DNA of 64,000 bases from Streptomyces sp. NBRC 109706. Lineage in GTDB: Bacteria > Actinomycetota > Actinomycetes > Streptomycetales > Streptomycetaceae. Made by a program: the position numbers and the translations under genes. Under the pieces are notes generated by a model that searched no databases, was not told the origin of the DNA, and saw only the letters and a list, made by a program, of their open reading frames with translations. Numbering within the stretch: position 1 is the stretch's first letter; the number at the start of each line of letters is the position of its first letter. Location of the stretch: NCBI RefSeq assembly GCF_000974485.1, contig NZ_BBOM01000014.1, forward strand, positions 157,937 through 221,936. Direction: 5' to 3'. Positions 52,377-60,714 of this stretch are shown here, in pieces.

Positions 52377-53381
52377 ATGGTGACGATGAGCGATGTGGCG
52401 AAGGCGGCCGGCGTGTCGTCGATGACGGTGTCCAACGTTCTCAACAACCACCCCCATGTCAGCGAGGCGACCAGGCGCCGGGTGACGGAGGCCGTCGACC
52501 GGCTCGGCTACCGGATGAACCTGGCCGCGCGGAACCTGCGGTCCGGCACCACCGGGGTGATCGGCCTGGCGGTTCCCGATATCGACAAGCCCTACTGCGG
52601 CCAGCTGGCGGCGCTGGTGATCGCCGAGGCCGGCCGGCGCGGCTACCGGGTGGCCGTCGAGCAGACCGGGGCCTCCCGGGAGGGTGAGGCCCAGGCGCTG
52701 GCCAACTCCCGGCTGCGGATGTACGACGGGCTGATCCTCGCCACGGTCGAGCTCGGCGACGAGGACGCCGACGCGCTCTCCGCCGATTTTCCCGTGGTCA
52801 CCCTCGGCGAGCGGTTCAGTGAGGCGGACGTGGACCATGTCGGGATGGCCAACTTCGACGGGGCCAGGGAGGCCACGCTCCACCTGCTGGAGCGTGGCTG
52901 CCGGCGGGTCGCGGCGATCGGCGGCAGGACCGAGGGCGAGACCGGCGCGGCGACCCTGCGCACTGGGGGTTATCTGGCGGCGCTGGACGAGGCCGGCGTC
53001 CCCCGGGAGGACGCGCTGCTGGTCGGCTGCGCCTTCACCACGGCTGCCGGTGCCGAGGCGGTGCGTCAACTCCACGCGGACGGGGTCGCGTTCGACGGGG
53101 CCATGTGTCTGACCGACTCCGTCGCCCTCGGGGTGCTGCGCGGGCTGGCCGATGTGGGGCTGGCCGTCCCCGGCGATGTGCTGGTCACCGGCTTCGACGA
53201 TATTCCGCAGGCCGCCTATACGGTGCCCTCGCTCACCACCGTCGCCCCGGGGCACACGGAGATGGTGACCGCGGCCCTGGAGATGCTCACCGAACGGATG
53301 GGCGACAAGCGGGGGGAGCGGGAGGCGAGGAACTTCACCGGCCCGCACCGCCTGGTGGTGCGCGAGTCCACCACGCGCTGA
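52377..53381 (+). CDS. LacI-family transcriptional regulator
   Basis: A 334-residue repressor with a canonical LacI HTH and hinge (TMSDVAKAAGVSSMTVSNVL, NNHPHVSEATRRRVTEAVDR, NLAARNLRSG). The ligand domain includes VIGLAVPDIDKPYCGQLAAL, LCTDSVALG-like CLTDSVALGVLRGL and VTGFDDIPQA. ATG 52377 has a GAGGAG somewhat far upstream; GTG 52380 or ATG 52386 could be used. It sits amid the GH43 genes and is a prime candidate for binding the CGATCA/ATCGAT sites. Confidence 0.95.
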   Translation: MVTMSDVAKAAGVSSMTVSNVLNNHPHVSEATRRRVTEAVDRLGYRMNLAARNLRSGTTGVIGLAVPDIDKPYCGQLAALVIAEAGRRGYRVAVEQTGASREGEAQALANSRLRMYDGLILATVELGDEDADALSADFPVVTLGERFSEADVDHVGMANFDGAREATLHLLERGCRRVAAIGGRTEGETGAATLRTGGYLAALDEAGVPREDALLVGCAFTTAAGAEAVRQLHADGVAFDGAMCLTDSVALGVLRGLADVGLAVPGDVLVTGFDDIPQAAYTVPSLTTVAPGHTEMVTAALEMLTERMGDKRGEREARNFTGPHRLVVRESTTR

Positions 53382-53391
53382 CCGACGCGGT

Positions 53392-53428
53392 GTGGGACCG
53401 GCCGGAGCGGTGTTCCGGCCGGTCCCAC
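53392..53428. terminator. bidirectional terminator
   Basis: Perfect 15-base arms GTGGGACCGGCCGGA / TCCGGCCGGTCCCAC with a 7-base loop between the convergent LacI and GH43 genes. Confidence 0.85.
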
Positions 53429-53442
53429 GCGCTGTCGAACGT

Positions 53443-55248
53443 TCAGGAGAGGGGCTGGCCGAAGACCGTCACCTCGTTGAGCCCCCGGGCCCAACCCGCT
53501 CCGTTCCCGTTGTGGATATTGGTCACCGACTCCACCGTGACCCGCACGAACCTGGCCTCGGGCCGCCCTTCCAGGGCGTGCGTGGTGAAGCCGACCAGCT
53601 TGTTGTCGGAGGCGTCCACCAGGGTGGTCCAGCTCTCGCCGTCCTGGCTGCCCTCGATCCGGTAGGAGGCGTGGGTCTCGGAGCCGTTGACCATCTTCCA
53701 GGTGAGGGAGATCCGGTCGAGTCTGCTGGCCTCCTCCAGATCGACCTGCCAACTGAAGGGCACCGCACCGGACTTGTAGTAGTTGCCGGCGATCTCGTCG
53801 GTGCCGTCGTTGGCGCGCTCCGGGGCGTGGACGATGTCCTCGCCCGGGGCGTCCTCGCTGAGCGAGCTGGCCTCGGCGGGCTTGCCGACGGAGAGGGAGC
53901 GACCGTTCTGCACGCCGACGAGCAGGCCGGTCTCCCGGTCGTAGTCGACGCGGGGGAAGTACTCGTAGGAGGCCCAGCCCTCGTTGAAGGCGATGGGGAG
54001 CAGGCGGGTGGAGTGCTGGGGTTCGGGGAACGCCCAGTTGGCGCCCCAGCGGTGGGCCATCATGGCCCGGTGCTCGCCGAAGGCGAGCACTCCGCCGGAC
54101 TGGGCGCCGAAGGTGGCGGTGTTGCCGATGTCCCGCGGCTCGCTCCAGGGCCCGTCGATGGAGGCGGCCGAGGCGTACTTGGGTTGGCTGGGGTACCAGC
54201 CGGCCGCGGCCGAGGTGAACAGGTAGTAGTGGCCGTCGTGCTTGACCAGGGCGGGGGCCTCCCGGCGCTGCCCGGCGAAGAGGGTGGTGACATGTTCCGC
54301 CGGGGCCGACCAGTCGGGGGTCAGGCGGTAGACCGCGAGATCCTGGTTGCCCCGGGTCGCGGAGAGCACATAGCCGCTGCCGTCGGCGTCCGCGAAGAAC
54401 CCGATGTCCCGTGAGTCGTTGCCGAACGGGCGGTCGTTGAAGGTGACGCCGAAGGCGCCCCCGGGGGTGCCGCCCGCCAGGAAGAGATGCGCGGTGGTGT
54501 AGGTCGGTCCCGCCTCCTCCAGATGGGCCACGATCACGATCCGTTCCGTGGCCGGGTTCCTGACGACGGCTATGCCCTCCAACTTGACGTCGCGCAGCGC
54601 GGGTTCGTTCTCCCCGGTGAGCACGATCCGGTCGCCGCCGAAGGCGAAGCCGTCCGTCGAGGTCTGTTCGGTGACCCGGATCGCCCCGTCGACGGTGGCG
54701 AACTGGTAGCGGTAGTAGAGACCGCCGTGCGCGATACCCGAGGGGTGGGGCGCCAGGCTGGAGGGCCGGGTGTTGTCCCAGACGTCCAGTCCTGTCGGCG
54801 GGGTGAAGGTGACGGCCTCGGCCGGCACGGACTCCCCCAGCGCCGCGCCGTCGGCCGCGAGGGCGCGCACGGTGTAGCGGAGGGTCAGATCGGGGCCGAG
54901 GTCGTAGTCGTCGTAGCTGGTGCCGGGGACAAGGCCGACCGTGGTCGGCGCCCCGCCGCCCTCCGCGCGGCGGATCTCGTAGGAGTCCGCCTCGGCGACG
55001 GGCGACCAGGTGAGTCTGACGTTGTCCGCCTCGGCCTCGCCGTCCACCCGGAACGGCAGCGCGGCGGCCCCGAACGTGACGGCGGCCGACGAGGGCGACG
55101 CCGTCAACGGGACCAGCAGGGCGGCGATCAGCGCGGCGACGGACACCAACAGGGGAGTCCGGCCGTGCCACGGGGGGCGGCGGATGGAGTGGAGGGGACC
55201 GGGTGGCCCACCGGGGGGTCTCTTCCCGGTCCTGGATGACGCTGACAT
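53443..55248 (-). CDS. secreted Fn3-GH43-like-F5/8 C protein
   Basis: A 601-residue exported protein. After a long basic N-terminus and signal helix (LLVSVAALIAALLVPLTASP) comes an Fn3-like domain (about 55-150; WSPVAEADSYEIRRAEGG), a GH43-like propeller (about 155-460) and a C-terminal discoidin domain (about 480-600; SQDGESWTTLVDASDNKLVG). REAPALVKHDGHYYLFTSAA and GWYPSQPKYA match the other GH43 paralogs, but ERPK is replaced by KLEGIAVVRNP, so one conserved carboxylate is placed differently. ATG 55248 starts at the basic region; an upstream in-frame Met exists. Activity less certain than for its paralogs. Confidence 0.82.
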   Translation of the reverse strand: MSASSRTGKRPPGGPPGPLHSIRRPPWHGRTPLLVSVAALIAALLVPLTASPSSAAVTFGAAALPFRVDGEAEADNVRLTWSPVAEADSYEIRRAEGGGAPTTVGLVPGTSYDDYDLGPDLTLRYTVRALAADGAALGESVPAEAVTFTPPTGLDVWDNTRPSSLAPHPSGIAHGGLYYRYQFATVDGAIRVTEQTSTDGFAFGGDRIVLTGENEPALRDVKLEGIAVVRNPATERIVIVAHLEEAGPTYTTAHLFLAGGTPGGAFGVTFNDRPFGNDSRDIGFFADADGSGYVLSATRGNQDLAVYRLTPDWSAPAEHVTTLFAGQRREAPALVKHDGHYYLFTSAAAGWYPSQPKYASAASIDGPWSEPRDIGNTATFGAQSGGVLAFGEHRAMMAHRWGANWAFPEPQHSTRLLPIAFNEGWASYEYFPRVDYDRETGLLVGVQNGRSLSVGKPAEASSLSEDAPGEDIVHAPERANDGTDEIAGNYYKSGAVPFSWQVDLEEASRLDRISLTWKMVNGSETHASYRIEGSQDGESWTTLVDASDNKLVGFTTHALEGRPEARFVRVTVESVTNIHNGNGAGWARGLNEVTVFGQPLS

Positions 55249-55345
55249 GGGGGCATCCCAACGTGGGGGGGTGACGTCATGCCTCGTGCGCGGGACAGTA
55301 AGCGGCTCAGCCGGACGAGACATGACCCATCGCCCCAAGGATGTC

Positions 55346-55362
55346 CTTATTAGCGATAAAAC
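55346..55362 (-). promoter_or_regulatory. operator-like AT-rich site upstream of Fn3-GH43 gene
   Basis: Minus strand GTTTTATCGCTAATAAG closely resembles TTTTATCGATATAAAA upstream of GH51. A GTGATCGAACAATAACG further upstream adds a CGATCA-type half-site (about 55389-55405). Confidence 0.5.
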
Positions 55363-55450
55363 AAACAGATCTGACCGGAAGTGAACATTCGTTATTGTTC
55401 GATCACGGGAGGTCAGCCGCACGGTCCGGGTGCAGGGGTTGGTTGTTTGT

Positions 55451-56203
55451 CTATCGGTGGGTGGGTTGTCGGGTGTAGGTGGTGCCCAGGGCGGTCAGGG
55501 AGCCGTCGTCGGCGACCAGGTGGTTGTGGGGGTTCCAGGGGTACCAGGCGTATCGGGTGATCCAGGGGCGTTCGGCGAAGACTTCGAGGGAAGCGGTGTA
55601 GAAATCGATCACGGTGGCCTCGTCCGGATTGCTCTGGTGCATGCATCCGTACTCGGTCACCCATACCGGACGCCCACCGGCCTTACTCCCCACCCAGTCC
55701 AGATACCGCTCGAACTCCGCCGCCCGCGCGTCACAGGAATCCGCATTCCAGCCGTACCAGTGGACATTGACGAAGTCCACCCGCAGATTCCCGGCCTCCA
55801 CCTCGGCCATGAAATCACTGAACCACTGCCGGCCACCGGAATCAGCCGATGTCGCAGGACTCCCCACCAGAACGTTCTCGTTCGACGTCAACGCCGGCCA
55901 CAACGCCACCGCCTCAGCGACCGAGAGATCCGCCTGATCCGCCTTGTTCGGCTCGTTGAAACCCAACACCGTGTCATACCCGGCCGCCACCACCTGATCA
56001 ACCGCCCCCCGCACCGCCTCAGGAGACCGATGACTCTTACCACTGATCATCGGAACAAACCCCCGATCCCCACAACCCCCGGGATCCAACCCCCAGTTGT
56101 AGAACCACGACACCCCCATCCGCTCCATATCCCCACACTCCGAATTCGCCACCCCACGAAACGGCACCACCCCCGACTCAACCGGAGGCACCGGATCAGG
56201 CTC
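55451..56203 (-). repeat. left arm of ~750-bp inverted repeat (GH128 domain DNA)
   Basis: The DNA for the sigma factor's GH128 domain matches, in inverted orientation, 58214-58966 in the neighbouring gene. Identity starts at GAGCCTGATCCGGTG before the domain and fades right after the stop codons. Only scattered single-base differences occur, several silent. Confidence 0.9.
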
Positions 56204-57295
56204 GACCGTTCCCGAGGGAGGCGCGTCCACCGAGGTGCCGGCCGAGCCACTGCCGGGAACCACCTCGGAAGGCACCGGAGTCGGCGGGGGCGGCGACGCC
56301 TCGTCGGAGGACCGCGTGGACACGGGCTGCCAGGGGACGAGCGTCACCACGGCGACGGCGGCGACCACCGTGGCGCTGAATCCGGCCAGGGACTTGGCGG
56401 CGACTCCCGGCAGCAGATGCCCCGGTCCGGTGGCACCTCCGCCGGCGAGCGCCGAGCCGCCCGCGGCGGCGGTCGCCGGCGCGAGCCCGTCGAGCGCGAG
56501 CGAGGCGATCAGGGAGGCGGGGACCGGTACCAGGGCGATGCCGGCGAGCAGGCGGGCGGCCGGCACAAGCCCCCGCGTACCGGCCGAACACGCGTCGCAG
56601 GTGCGCACATGGCGGCCGAGGCGCTTGCGCCACACTGACCCCGGGACGCCGTCCCAGGTGGCGAGCGACGCGTCGAGCGCGGCGCAGCGGGGCGCACGGT
56701 CAAGGGCGGCCACCAGGGCGCGGGCCTGCTCCAACTGCTCGCGCATCCGCTGTACGCGAACCGCCGCGTGCGCGACCGACACCCCCAGCGCCTCGGCCAG
56801 TTCGGCACGGGTCAGTTCGCCGGCGGTCTCCAGCCACCAGAGCGCCAGGAGGTCACGGTGCTCCGGATCCAGCCACCGGGTCGCCTCCACGGTCTGTCGG
56901 CGCTGGCCGGACAGTTCCAGCCGCAGCAGCGTCACGCCGGTGAAGTCCCCATCCGGGTCGGGCAGCTCGTCCGTGGTCTCGTCGAGCGGCATGGTCCGCT
57001 CCGTGGCCCTGCGCCAGATCCGCCGTCGGTCGTTGACCTGGTGCATGGCGATCGTGGCCAGCCAGGCCCGGAAACGCCCGGGTTCGCGCAGCCCGGGCAG
57101 ATCCCGCACCACACGCAGCATGGTCTCCTGCACCACGTCGTCAACGTCCGCCGATCGTCCCAGACTTCGTCCGACTATCGCGTAGGTCAGCGGCAGATGC
57201 GCGCCGAGAAGTTCCCTCAACGCATCGGGTGCGCCGCGCTGGGCCGCGACGACCAGCTTCTCGGTCGTCGGCTCCACACGTCTCATGACTCTCAT
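55451..57295 (-). CDS. membrane-tethered ECF sigma factor with extracellular GH128 domain
   Basis: A 614-residue fusion. Residues 20-100 are sigma region 2 (VDDVVQETMLRVVRDLPGLR, FRAWLATIAMHQVNDRRR) and 135-195 region 4 (RDLLALWWLETAGELTRAEL, ALGVSVAHAAVRVQRMREQL). HVRTCDAC (229-236) is an HxxxCxxC zinc motif like that of anti-sigma factors, with C204 upstream. A hydrophobic stretch at 250-268 and a helix at 303-320 (SLAGFSATVVAAVAVVTL) precede a Pro-rich linker (334-372). Residues 376-614 form a GH128 domain with both catalytic-type Glu (GFNEPN, E447; VTEYG, E548). Topology: sigma inside, GH128 outside. Divergent from a secreted ricin-GH128 enzyme with a near-identical domain. ATG 57295 or 57286. 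Confidence 0.9.
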   Translation of the reverse strand: MRVMRRVEPTTEKLVVAAQRGAPDALRELLGAHLPLTYAIVGRSLGRSADVDDVVQETMLRVVRDLPGLREPGRFRAWLATIAMHQVNDRRRIWRRATERTMPLDETTDELPDPDGDFTGVTLLRLELSGQRRQTVEATRWLDPEHRDLLALWWLETAGELTRAELAEALGVSVAHAAVRVQRMREQLEQARALVAALDRAPRCAALDASLATWDGVPGSVWRKRLGRHVRTCDACSAGTRGLVPAARLLAGIALVPVPASLIASLALDGLAPATAAAGGSALAGGGATGPGHLLPGVAAKSLAGFSATVVAAVAVVTLVPWQPVSTRSSDEASPPPPTPVPSEVVPGSGSAGTSVDAPPSGTVEPDPVPPVESGVVPFRGVANSECGDMERMGVSWFYNWGLDPGGCGDRGFVPMISGKSHRSPEAVRGAVDQVVAAGYDTVLGFNEPNKADQADLSVAEAVALWPALTSNENVLVGSPATSADSGGRQWFSDFMAEVEAGNLRVDFVNVHWYGWNADSCDARAAEFERYLDWVGSKAGGRPVWVTEYGCMHQSNPDEATVIDFYTASLEVFAERPWITRYAWYPWNPHNHLVADDGSLTALGTTYTRQPTHR

Positions 57296-57328
57296 TCTCC
57301 GAGCAATTCCGCCGTGGGCTGGCAGGTG

Positions 57329-57357
57329 ACGCTACAGACGAGCGCCGTTCGCGGCAA
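57329..57357 (-). promoter_or_regulatory. candidate promoter of the sigma-GH128 gene
   Basis: Minus strand TTGCCG (57357-57352), 17-base spacer, TAGCGT (57334-57329), 34 bases before the start codon. The rightward gene may use the GGAACCGTTATGAGG region (57436-57450); a related CGTTATGAA occurs at 57381-57389. Confidence 0.5.
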
Positions 57358-57517
57358 GTGACGAAGAAGACCACGGATTTCCGTTATGAACCGCCGTCGG
57401 AAAACGCCTCACCACCGTCTTCCGGTTTTCTCGTGGGAACCGTTATGAGGCCGTCGACCCCGTCGCCTCAATGACCACGAGGCCCGAACACGGGTCCTGG
57501 GTCCGAGAGGAGAGTCA

Positions 57518-58966
57518 ATGTCCGCGTCACACCGACGTTCACGACGCATGCGGAACGTCTCGTTCGTGGCGGTGCCCGTAGCGGTGCTGGCCGCCGTGAG
57601 CGCCTATGTCCTCAGCCCCGCGACGGCCGAGCAGCCGACGGAACGATTCGACGGTGCCGAACCCGCCCCCGCGTCCGCCTTCCCCGGATATGTGCAACTG
57701 GCCGCGAAACACAGCGAGAAGTGCCTGACCGTGACCGAGGGAACCCGAGATGATCCGGGTGCCGTGGTGCAGTCGGCCTGTTCCGGATCGGCCGAGCAGC
57801 AATTCGTCGTGGAACCCACCGGGAACGGCTCCGGTGCTCGGCTGATCTCCCGCGCGAGTGGCCTCTGTCTGGATGTCTCCGAGGGATCGCGGAAGAACAG
57901 GGCGGCGCTGGTCCACGCGTCGTGCGACGACGATCCCGACACCTTCGCGTTCCGCACGCTGGACGCCTTCGCCTGGCTCATCGACGAACGCAGCGATAAA
58001 TGCGTCGACGTGGCCGCCCATCGCCGCGAGGACCATGCCCGCGTCATCCAGTTCGACTGCCACGACGGTGCCAATCAACGGTTCGCGATCACCCGCGTGG
58101 AGGAGATCCCGGAGAACGAGGAGACCCCCGACGAGCCGGCGGACGAGCCCGCTCCCCCGGTGGAGGAGACCACTCCCACCGAGGAACCGGCCGAGCCGGG
58201 CGAACCTCCGGCAGAGCCTGATCCGGTGCCTCCGGTTGAGTCGGGGGTGGTGCCGTTTCGTGGGGTGGCGAATTCGGAGTGTGGGGATATGGAGCGGATG
58301 GGGGTGTCGTGGTTCTACAACTGGGGGTTGGATCCTGGGGGTTGTGGGGATCGGGGGTTTGTTCCGATGATCAGTGGTAAGAGTCATCGGTCTCCTGAGG
58401 CGGTGCGGGGGGCGGTCGATCAGGTGGCGGCGGCCGGGTATGACACGGTGTTGGGTTTCAACGAGCCGAACAAGGCGGATCAGGCGGATCTTTCGGTCGC
58501 TGAGGCGGTGGCGTTGTGGCCGGCGTTGACGTCGAACGAGAACGTTCTGGTGGGGAGTCCTGCGACATCGGCTGATTCCGGTGGCCGGCAGTGGTTCAGT
58601 GATTTCATGGCCGAGGTGGAGGCCGGGAATCTGCGGGTGGACTTCATCAATGTCCACTGGTACGGCTGGAACGCGGATTCCTGTGACGCGCGAGCGGCGG
58701 AGTTCGAGCGGTATCTGAACTGGGTGGAGAGCAAGGCCCGTGGGCGTCCGGTATGGGTGACCGAGTACGGATGCATGCACCAGAGCAATCCGGACGAGGC
58801 CACCGTGATCGATTTCTACACCGCTTCCCTCGAAGTCCTCGCCGAACGCCCCTGGATCACCCGATACGCCTGGTACCCCTGGAACCCCCACAACCACCTG
58901 GTCGCCGACGACGGCTCCCTGACCGCCCTGGGCACCACCTACACCCGACAACCCACCCACCGATAG
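57518..58966 (+). CDS. secreted ricin-lectin / GH128 glycoside hydrolase
   Basis: A 482-residue exported protein: signal segment with VSFVAVPVAVLAAVSAYVLS, a ricin-type beta-trefoil lectin (about 55-195; SEKCLTVTEGTRDDPGAVVQ, GLCLDVSEGSRKNRAALVHA, DKCVDVAAHRREDHARVIQF), an acidic Pro/Glu linker, and a GH128 domain (244-482) with E315 in GFNEPN and E416 in VTEYGCM. GH128 members are endo-beta-1,3-glucanases. The domain is almost identical to that of the divergent sigma factor. ATG 57518 follows GAGAGGAGAGTCA. Confidence 0.93.
   Translation: MSASHRRSRRMRNVSFVAVPVAVLAAVSAYVLSPATAEQPTERFDGAEPAPASAFPGYVQLAAKHSEKCLTVTEGTRDDPGAVVQSACSGSAEQQFVVEPTGNGSGARLISRASGLCLDVSEGSRKNRAALVHASCDDDPDTFAFRTLDAFAWLIDERSDKCVDVAAHRREDHARVIQFDCHDGANQRFAITRVEEIPENEETPDEPADEPAPPVEETTPTEEPAEPGEPPAEPDPVPPVESGVVPFRGVANSECGDMERMGVSWFYNWGLDPGGCGDRGFVPMISGKSHRSPEAVRGAVDQVAAAGYDTVLGFNEPNKADQADLSVAEAVALWPALTSNENVLVGSPATSADSGGRQWFSDFMAEVEAGNLRVDFINVHWYGWNADSCDARAAEFERYLNWVESKARGRPVWVTEYGCMHQSNPDEATVIDFYTASLEVLAERPWITRYAWYPWNPHNHLVADDGSLTALGTTYTRQPTHR
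58214..58966 (+). repeat. right arm of ~750-bp inverted repeat (GH128 domain DNA)
   Basis: Inverted partner of 55451-56203. The first half of each arm uses many G- and T-ending codons (GTT, TTT, CGT, GGG, AAT), unlike the C-ending codons of the lectin and sigma halves, while the last 170 bases return to C-ending codons. Confidence 0.9.
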
Positions 58967-58979
58967 AACAAGAAACCAA

Positions 58980-59017
58980 CCCCGGTGCCGGCGGTGGGGA
59001 GACCGCCGGCACCGGGG
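58980..59017. terminator. bidirectional terminator
   Basis: Perfect 16-base arms CCCCGGTGCCGGCGGT / ACCGCCGGCACCGGGG with a 6-base loop between the convergent GH128 and GH43 genes. Confidence 0.85.
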
Positions 59018-59030
59018 GTTCAGCCGGGGG

Positions 59031-60533
59031 TCAGGGGCGCAGATCCACGTGGAAGAGCGAGGGCGTGTACCAGTTGCCCGGGTTGTTGTGCAGCACGGCG
59101 TCGACGAGTTCGATGCGCACATGGCGGGCGGTGAAATCCACCGCGTCATGAGTGAACCCGTACTGCGTGTTGCCGGTGCGGTCGATGGTGGTCCAGTCGC
59201 TCGCGTTGTCGCCGTGCAGGATGCGGTACCGGTAGTAGCCCTCGGAACCCTTGACCATGGGCCAGGAGATGTTGACCTCCGAGACATGACGGGAGCTGCC
59301 GAGATCGGTCCCCCACCAGGCGGGCCAGCTCGAACTGCCCGCGATCCAGCGGGTGGTGTAGGAGCCGTCGTTGGCCAGGCCGGCCGGGTTGGCCGAGGTC
59401 GCGCTGGAGGCGGTGGCGGGGCGGCCCTGGGCGATGTTGGTGACGGGCGGGGCGTCGACACGGGCGGCACCGGCGTCGACGCCGAAGCTGTTGCGCCAGT
59501 CGAGCCGCAGTCCCCCGTCGGCCCCCACGTCCAGCGGGAGCCAGAGGTTGCGGGACTGGCCGAGGGCGTCGGGGCGCCAGCGGTCGGCGACGAGAACATG
59601 GCGCGCCCATGTGTCCAGCCCCACGGTGAGGACGAAGGCGCTCTGCGAGGCGAAGGTGGCCGCGTCCCCGAGCGGGACCAGGTCGCTCCAGGGTCCGGTG
59701 ATCGCGGGGGCCGTCGCGTACATGGCCTGGTTCGGCATCCAGCCGGAGGCGCCCGAGGTAATGAGGTAGTAGGTGTCGCCGTGCCGGAAGAACGCCGGAG
59801 CCTCGCGGTAGGCGCCCGGCCACAGTTCGATGACCTCCTCGGCGACCCCCAGGTAGTCGTCGGTGAGGCGGAAGAGCACCAGCGTGTCGTTGGCACCGCC
59901 GGTACGTCGGGACGCGCTCAGCAGGTAGCCCGTGCCGTCGCGGTCGACGTACACCGTCATGTCACGCGACTCCTGCTCCAGCGGCCGGAAGCTGCCCCGG
60001 TAGGCGAACGGCCCGGTCGGGGTTGACGAGGTGGCGACGGCGACCCGGCCGAGCGCGTAGTCCGCGCCCCGTTCATAGTGGCCCCACAACACGAAGGTGC
60101 CGCTGGCCGCGTGGCGGATCACCTTGGGCCGCTCGATCTTGGCATCCGCCAACTCCGCGTGGGAGGAGGTGTCCAGGACGTTCCGCACAAAGGTCCAGTT
60201 GACCAGGTCGGTCGACGAGTAGCAGCTCACCGCGCGGAAGCGCGCGGAGTCGTGGGCCTTGTCCTCTCCGTACCAGTAGTAGACGCCGTCGTGTCTGACG
60301 ATGTGCCCGGCGTGGGCCTGGATGACCCGGCCCGCCGTGTCATGCCACAGCGGGCCGTTGCGAACGGTCGCGTAGGCCAGGGGACTTGGCGTGTTGTCAG
60401 GTGTGCTCGCCAGAGCCGGCCCGGCCGCCGTCAGTCCCCATCCGGCACCCCCCAGGGCCACCGCGATACCGCGAAGGGCGCCGCGTCGGGACAATCCCGA
60501 TGCGCTGTACGGCGTTTGCGAAAAATCGTTCAC
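59031..60533 (-). CDS. exported (Tat-like) GH43 exo-beta-1,3-galactanase-like protein with F5/8 C domain
   Basis: A 500-residue enzyme with SRRGALRGIAVALGGAGWGL as a Tat-type signal. The GH43 domain (about 55-345) has VIQAHAGHIVRHDGVYYWYG, IERPKVIRH, YREAPAFFRHGDTYYLITSG and GWMPNQAMYA, matching subfamily 24 exo-beta-1,3-galactanases. A discoidin-type domain follows (about 365-500; WWGTDLGSSRHVSEVNISWP). GTG 60533 follows CGAGGAG. ATCGAT/CGATCA sites lie upstream. Likely extracellular galactan trimming. Confidence 0.88.
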   Translation of the reverse strand: MNDFSQTPYSASGLSRRGALRGIAVALGGAGWGLTAAGPALASTPDNTPSPLAYATVRNGPLWHDTAGRVIQAHAGHIVRHDGVYYWYGEDKAHDSARFRAVSCYSSTDLVNWTFVRNVLDTSSHAELADAKIERPKVIRHAASGTFVLWGHYERGADYALGRVAVATSSTPTGPFAYRGSFRPLEQESRDMTVYVDRDGTGYLLSASRRTGGANDTLVLFRLTDDYLGVAEEVIELWPGAYREAPAFFRHGDTYYLITSGASGWMPNQAMYATAPAITGPWSDLVPLGDAATFASQSAFVLTVGLDTWARHVLVADRWRPDALGQSRNLWLPLDVGADGGLRLDWRNSFGVDAGAARVDAPPVTNIAQGRPATASSATSANPAGLANDGSYTTRWIAGSSSWPAWWGTDLGSSRHVSEVNISWPMVKGSEGYYRYRILHGDNASDWTTIDRTGNTQYGFTHDAVDFTARHVRIELVDAVLHNNPGNWYTPSLFHVDLRP

Positions 60534-60624
60534 TGAGAACTCCTCGAAAGTCCCGCTGGGAATGGGGGCGACCGGGGGCGCATCGCACGGCCTTACCCGG
60601 TCGCCCTCGTCGTTCGATTCATGG

Positions 60625-60691
60625 TTGATCGATAAAATCAGGGGGTCAATCAGCCTGACATCGAACGATCAGAACTCTTCTCTTTCGATCA
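60625..60691. promoter_or_regulatory. cluster of CGATCA-type sites upstream of GH43 gene
   Basis: TTGATCGATAAAATCA (60625-60640), ACGATCA (60665-60671) and CGATCAA (60686-60692) lie within 70 bases upstream of the GH43 gene that starts at 60533. The stretch is distinctly AT-rich. The first site matches the GH51 and DUF2264 sites around ATCGAT. Confidence 0.55.
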
Positions 60692-60714
60692 ACACGCCGC
60701 GAAGGGCGGGAGGT

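Noticed and set aside
55430..56638. Long rightward frame opposite the sigma-GH128 gene
   Set aside because: It is antisense to a GH128 domain with clear homology; its sequence is the mirror of the one at 57.5-59.9 kb because of the inverted repeat.
57436..57465. Classical ECF promoter GGAAC...CGTC for the ricin-GH128 gene
   Set aside because: GGAAC is present, but CGTC occurs at spacings of 12 or 20, not the usual 16-17, so autoregulation by the fused sigma cannot be claimed from sequence.
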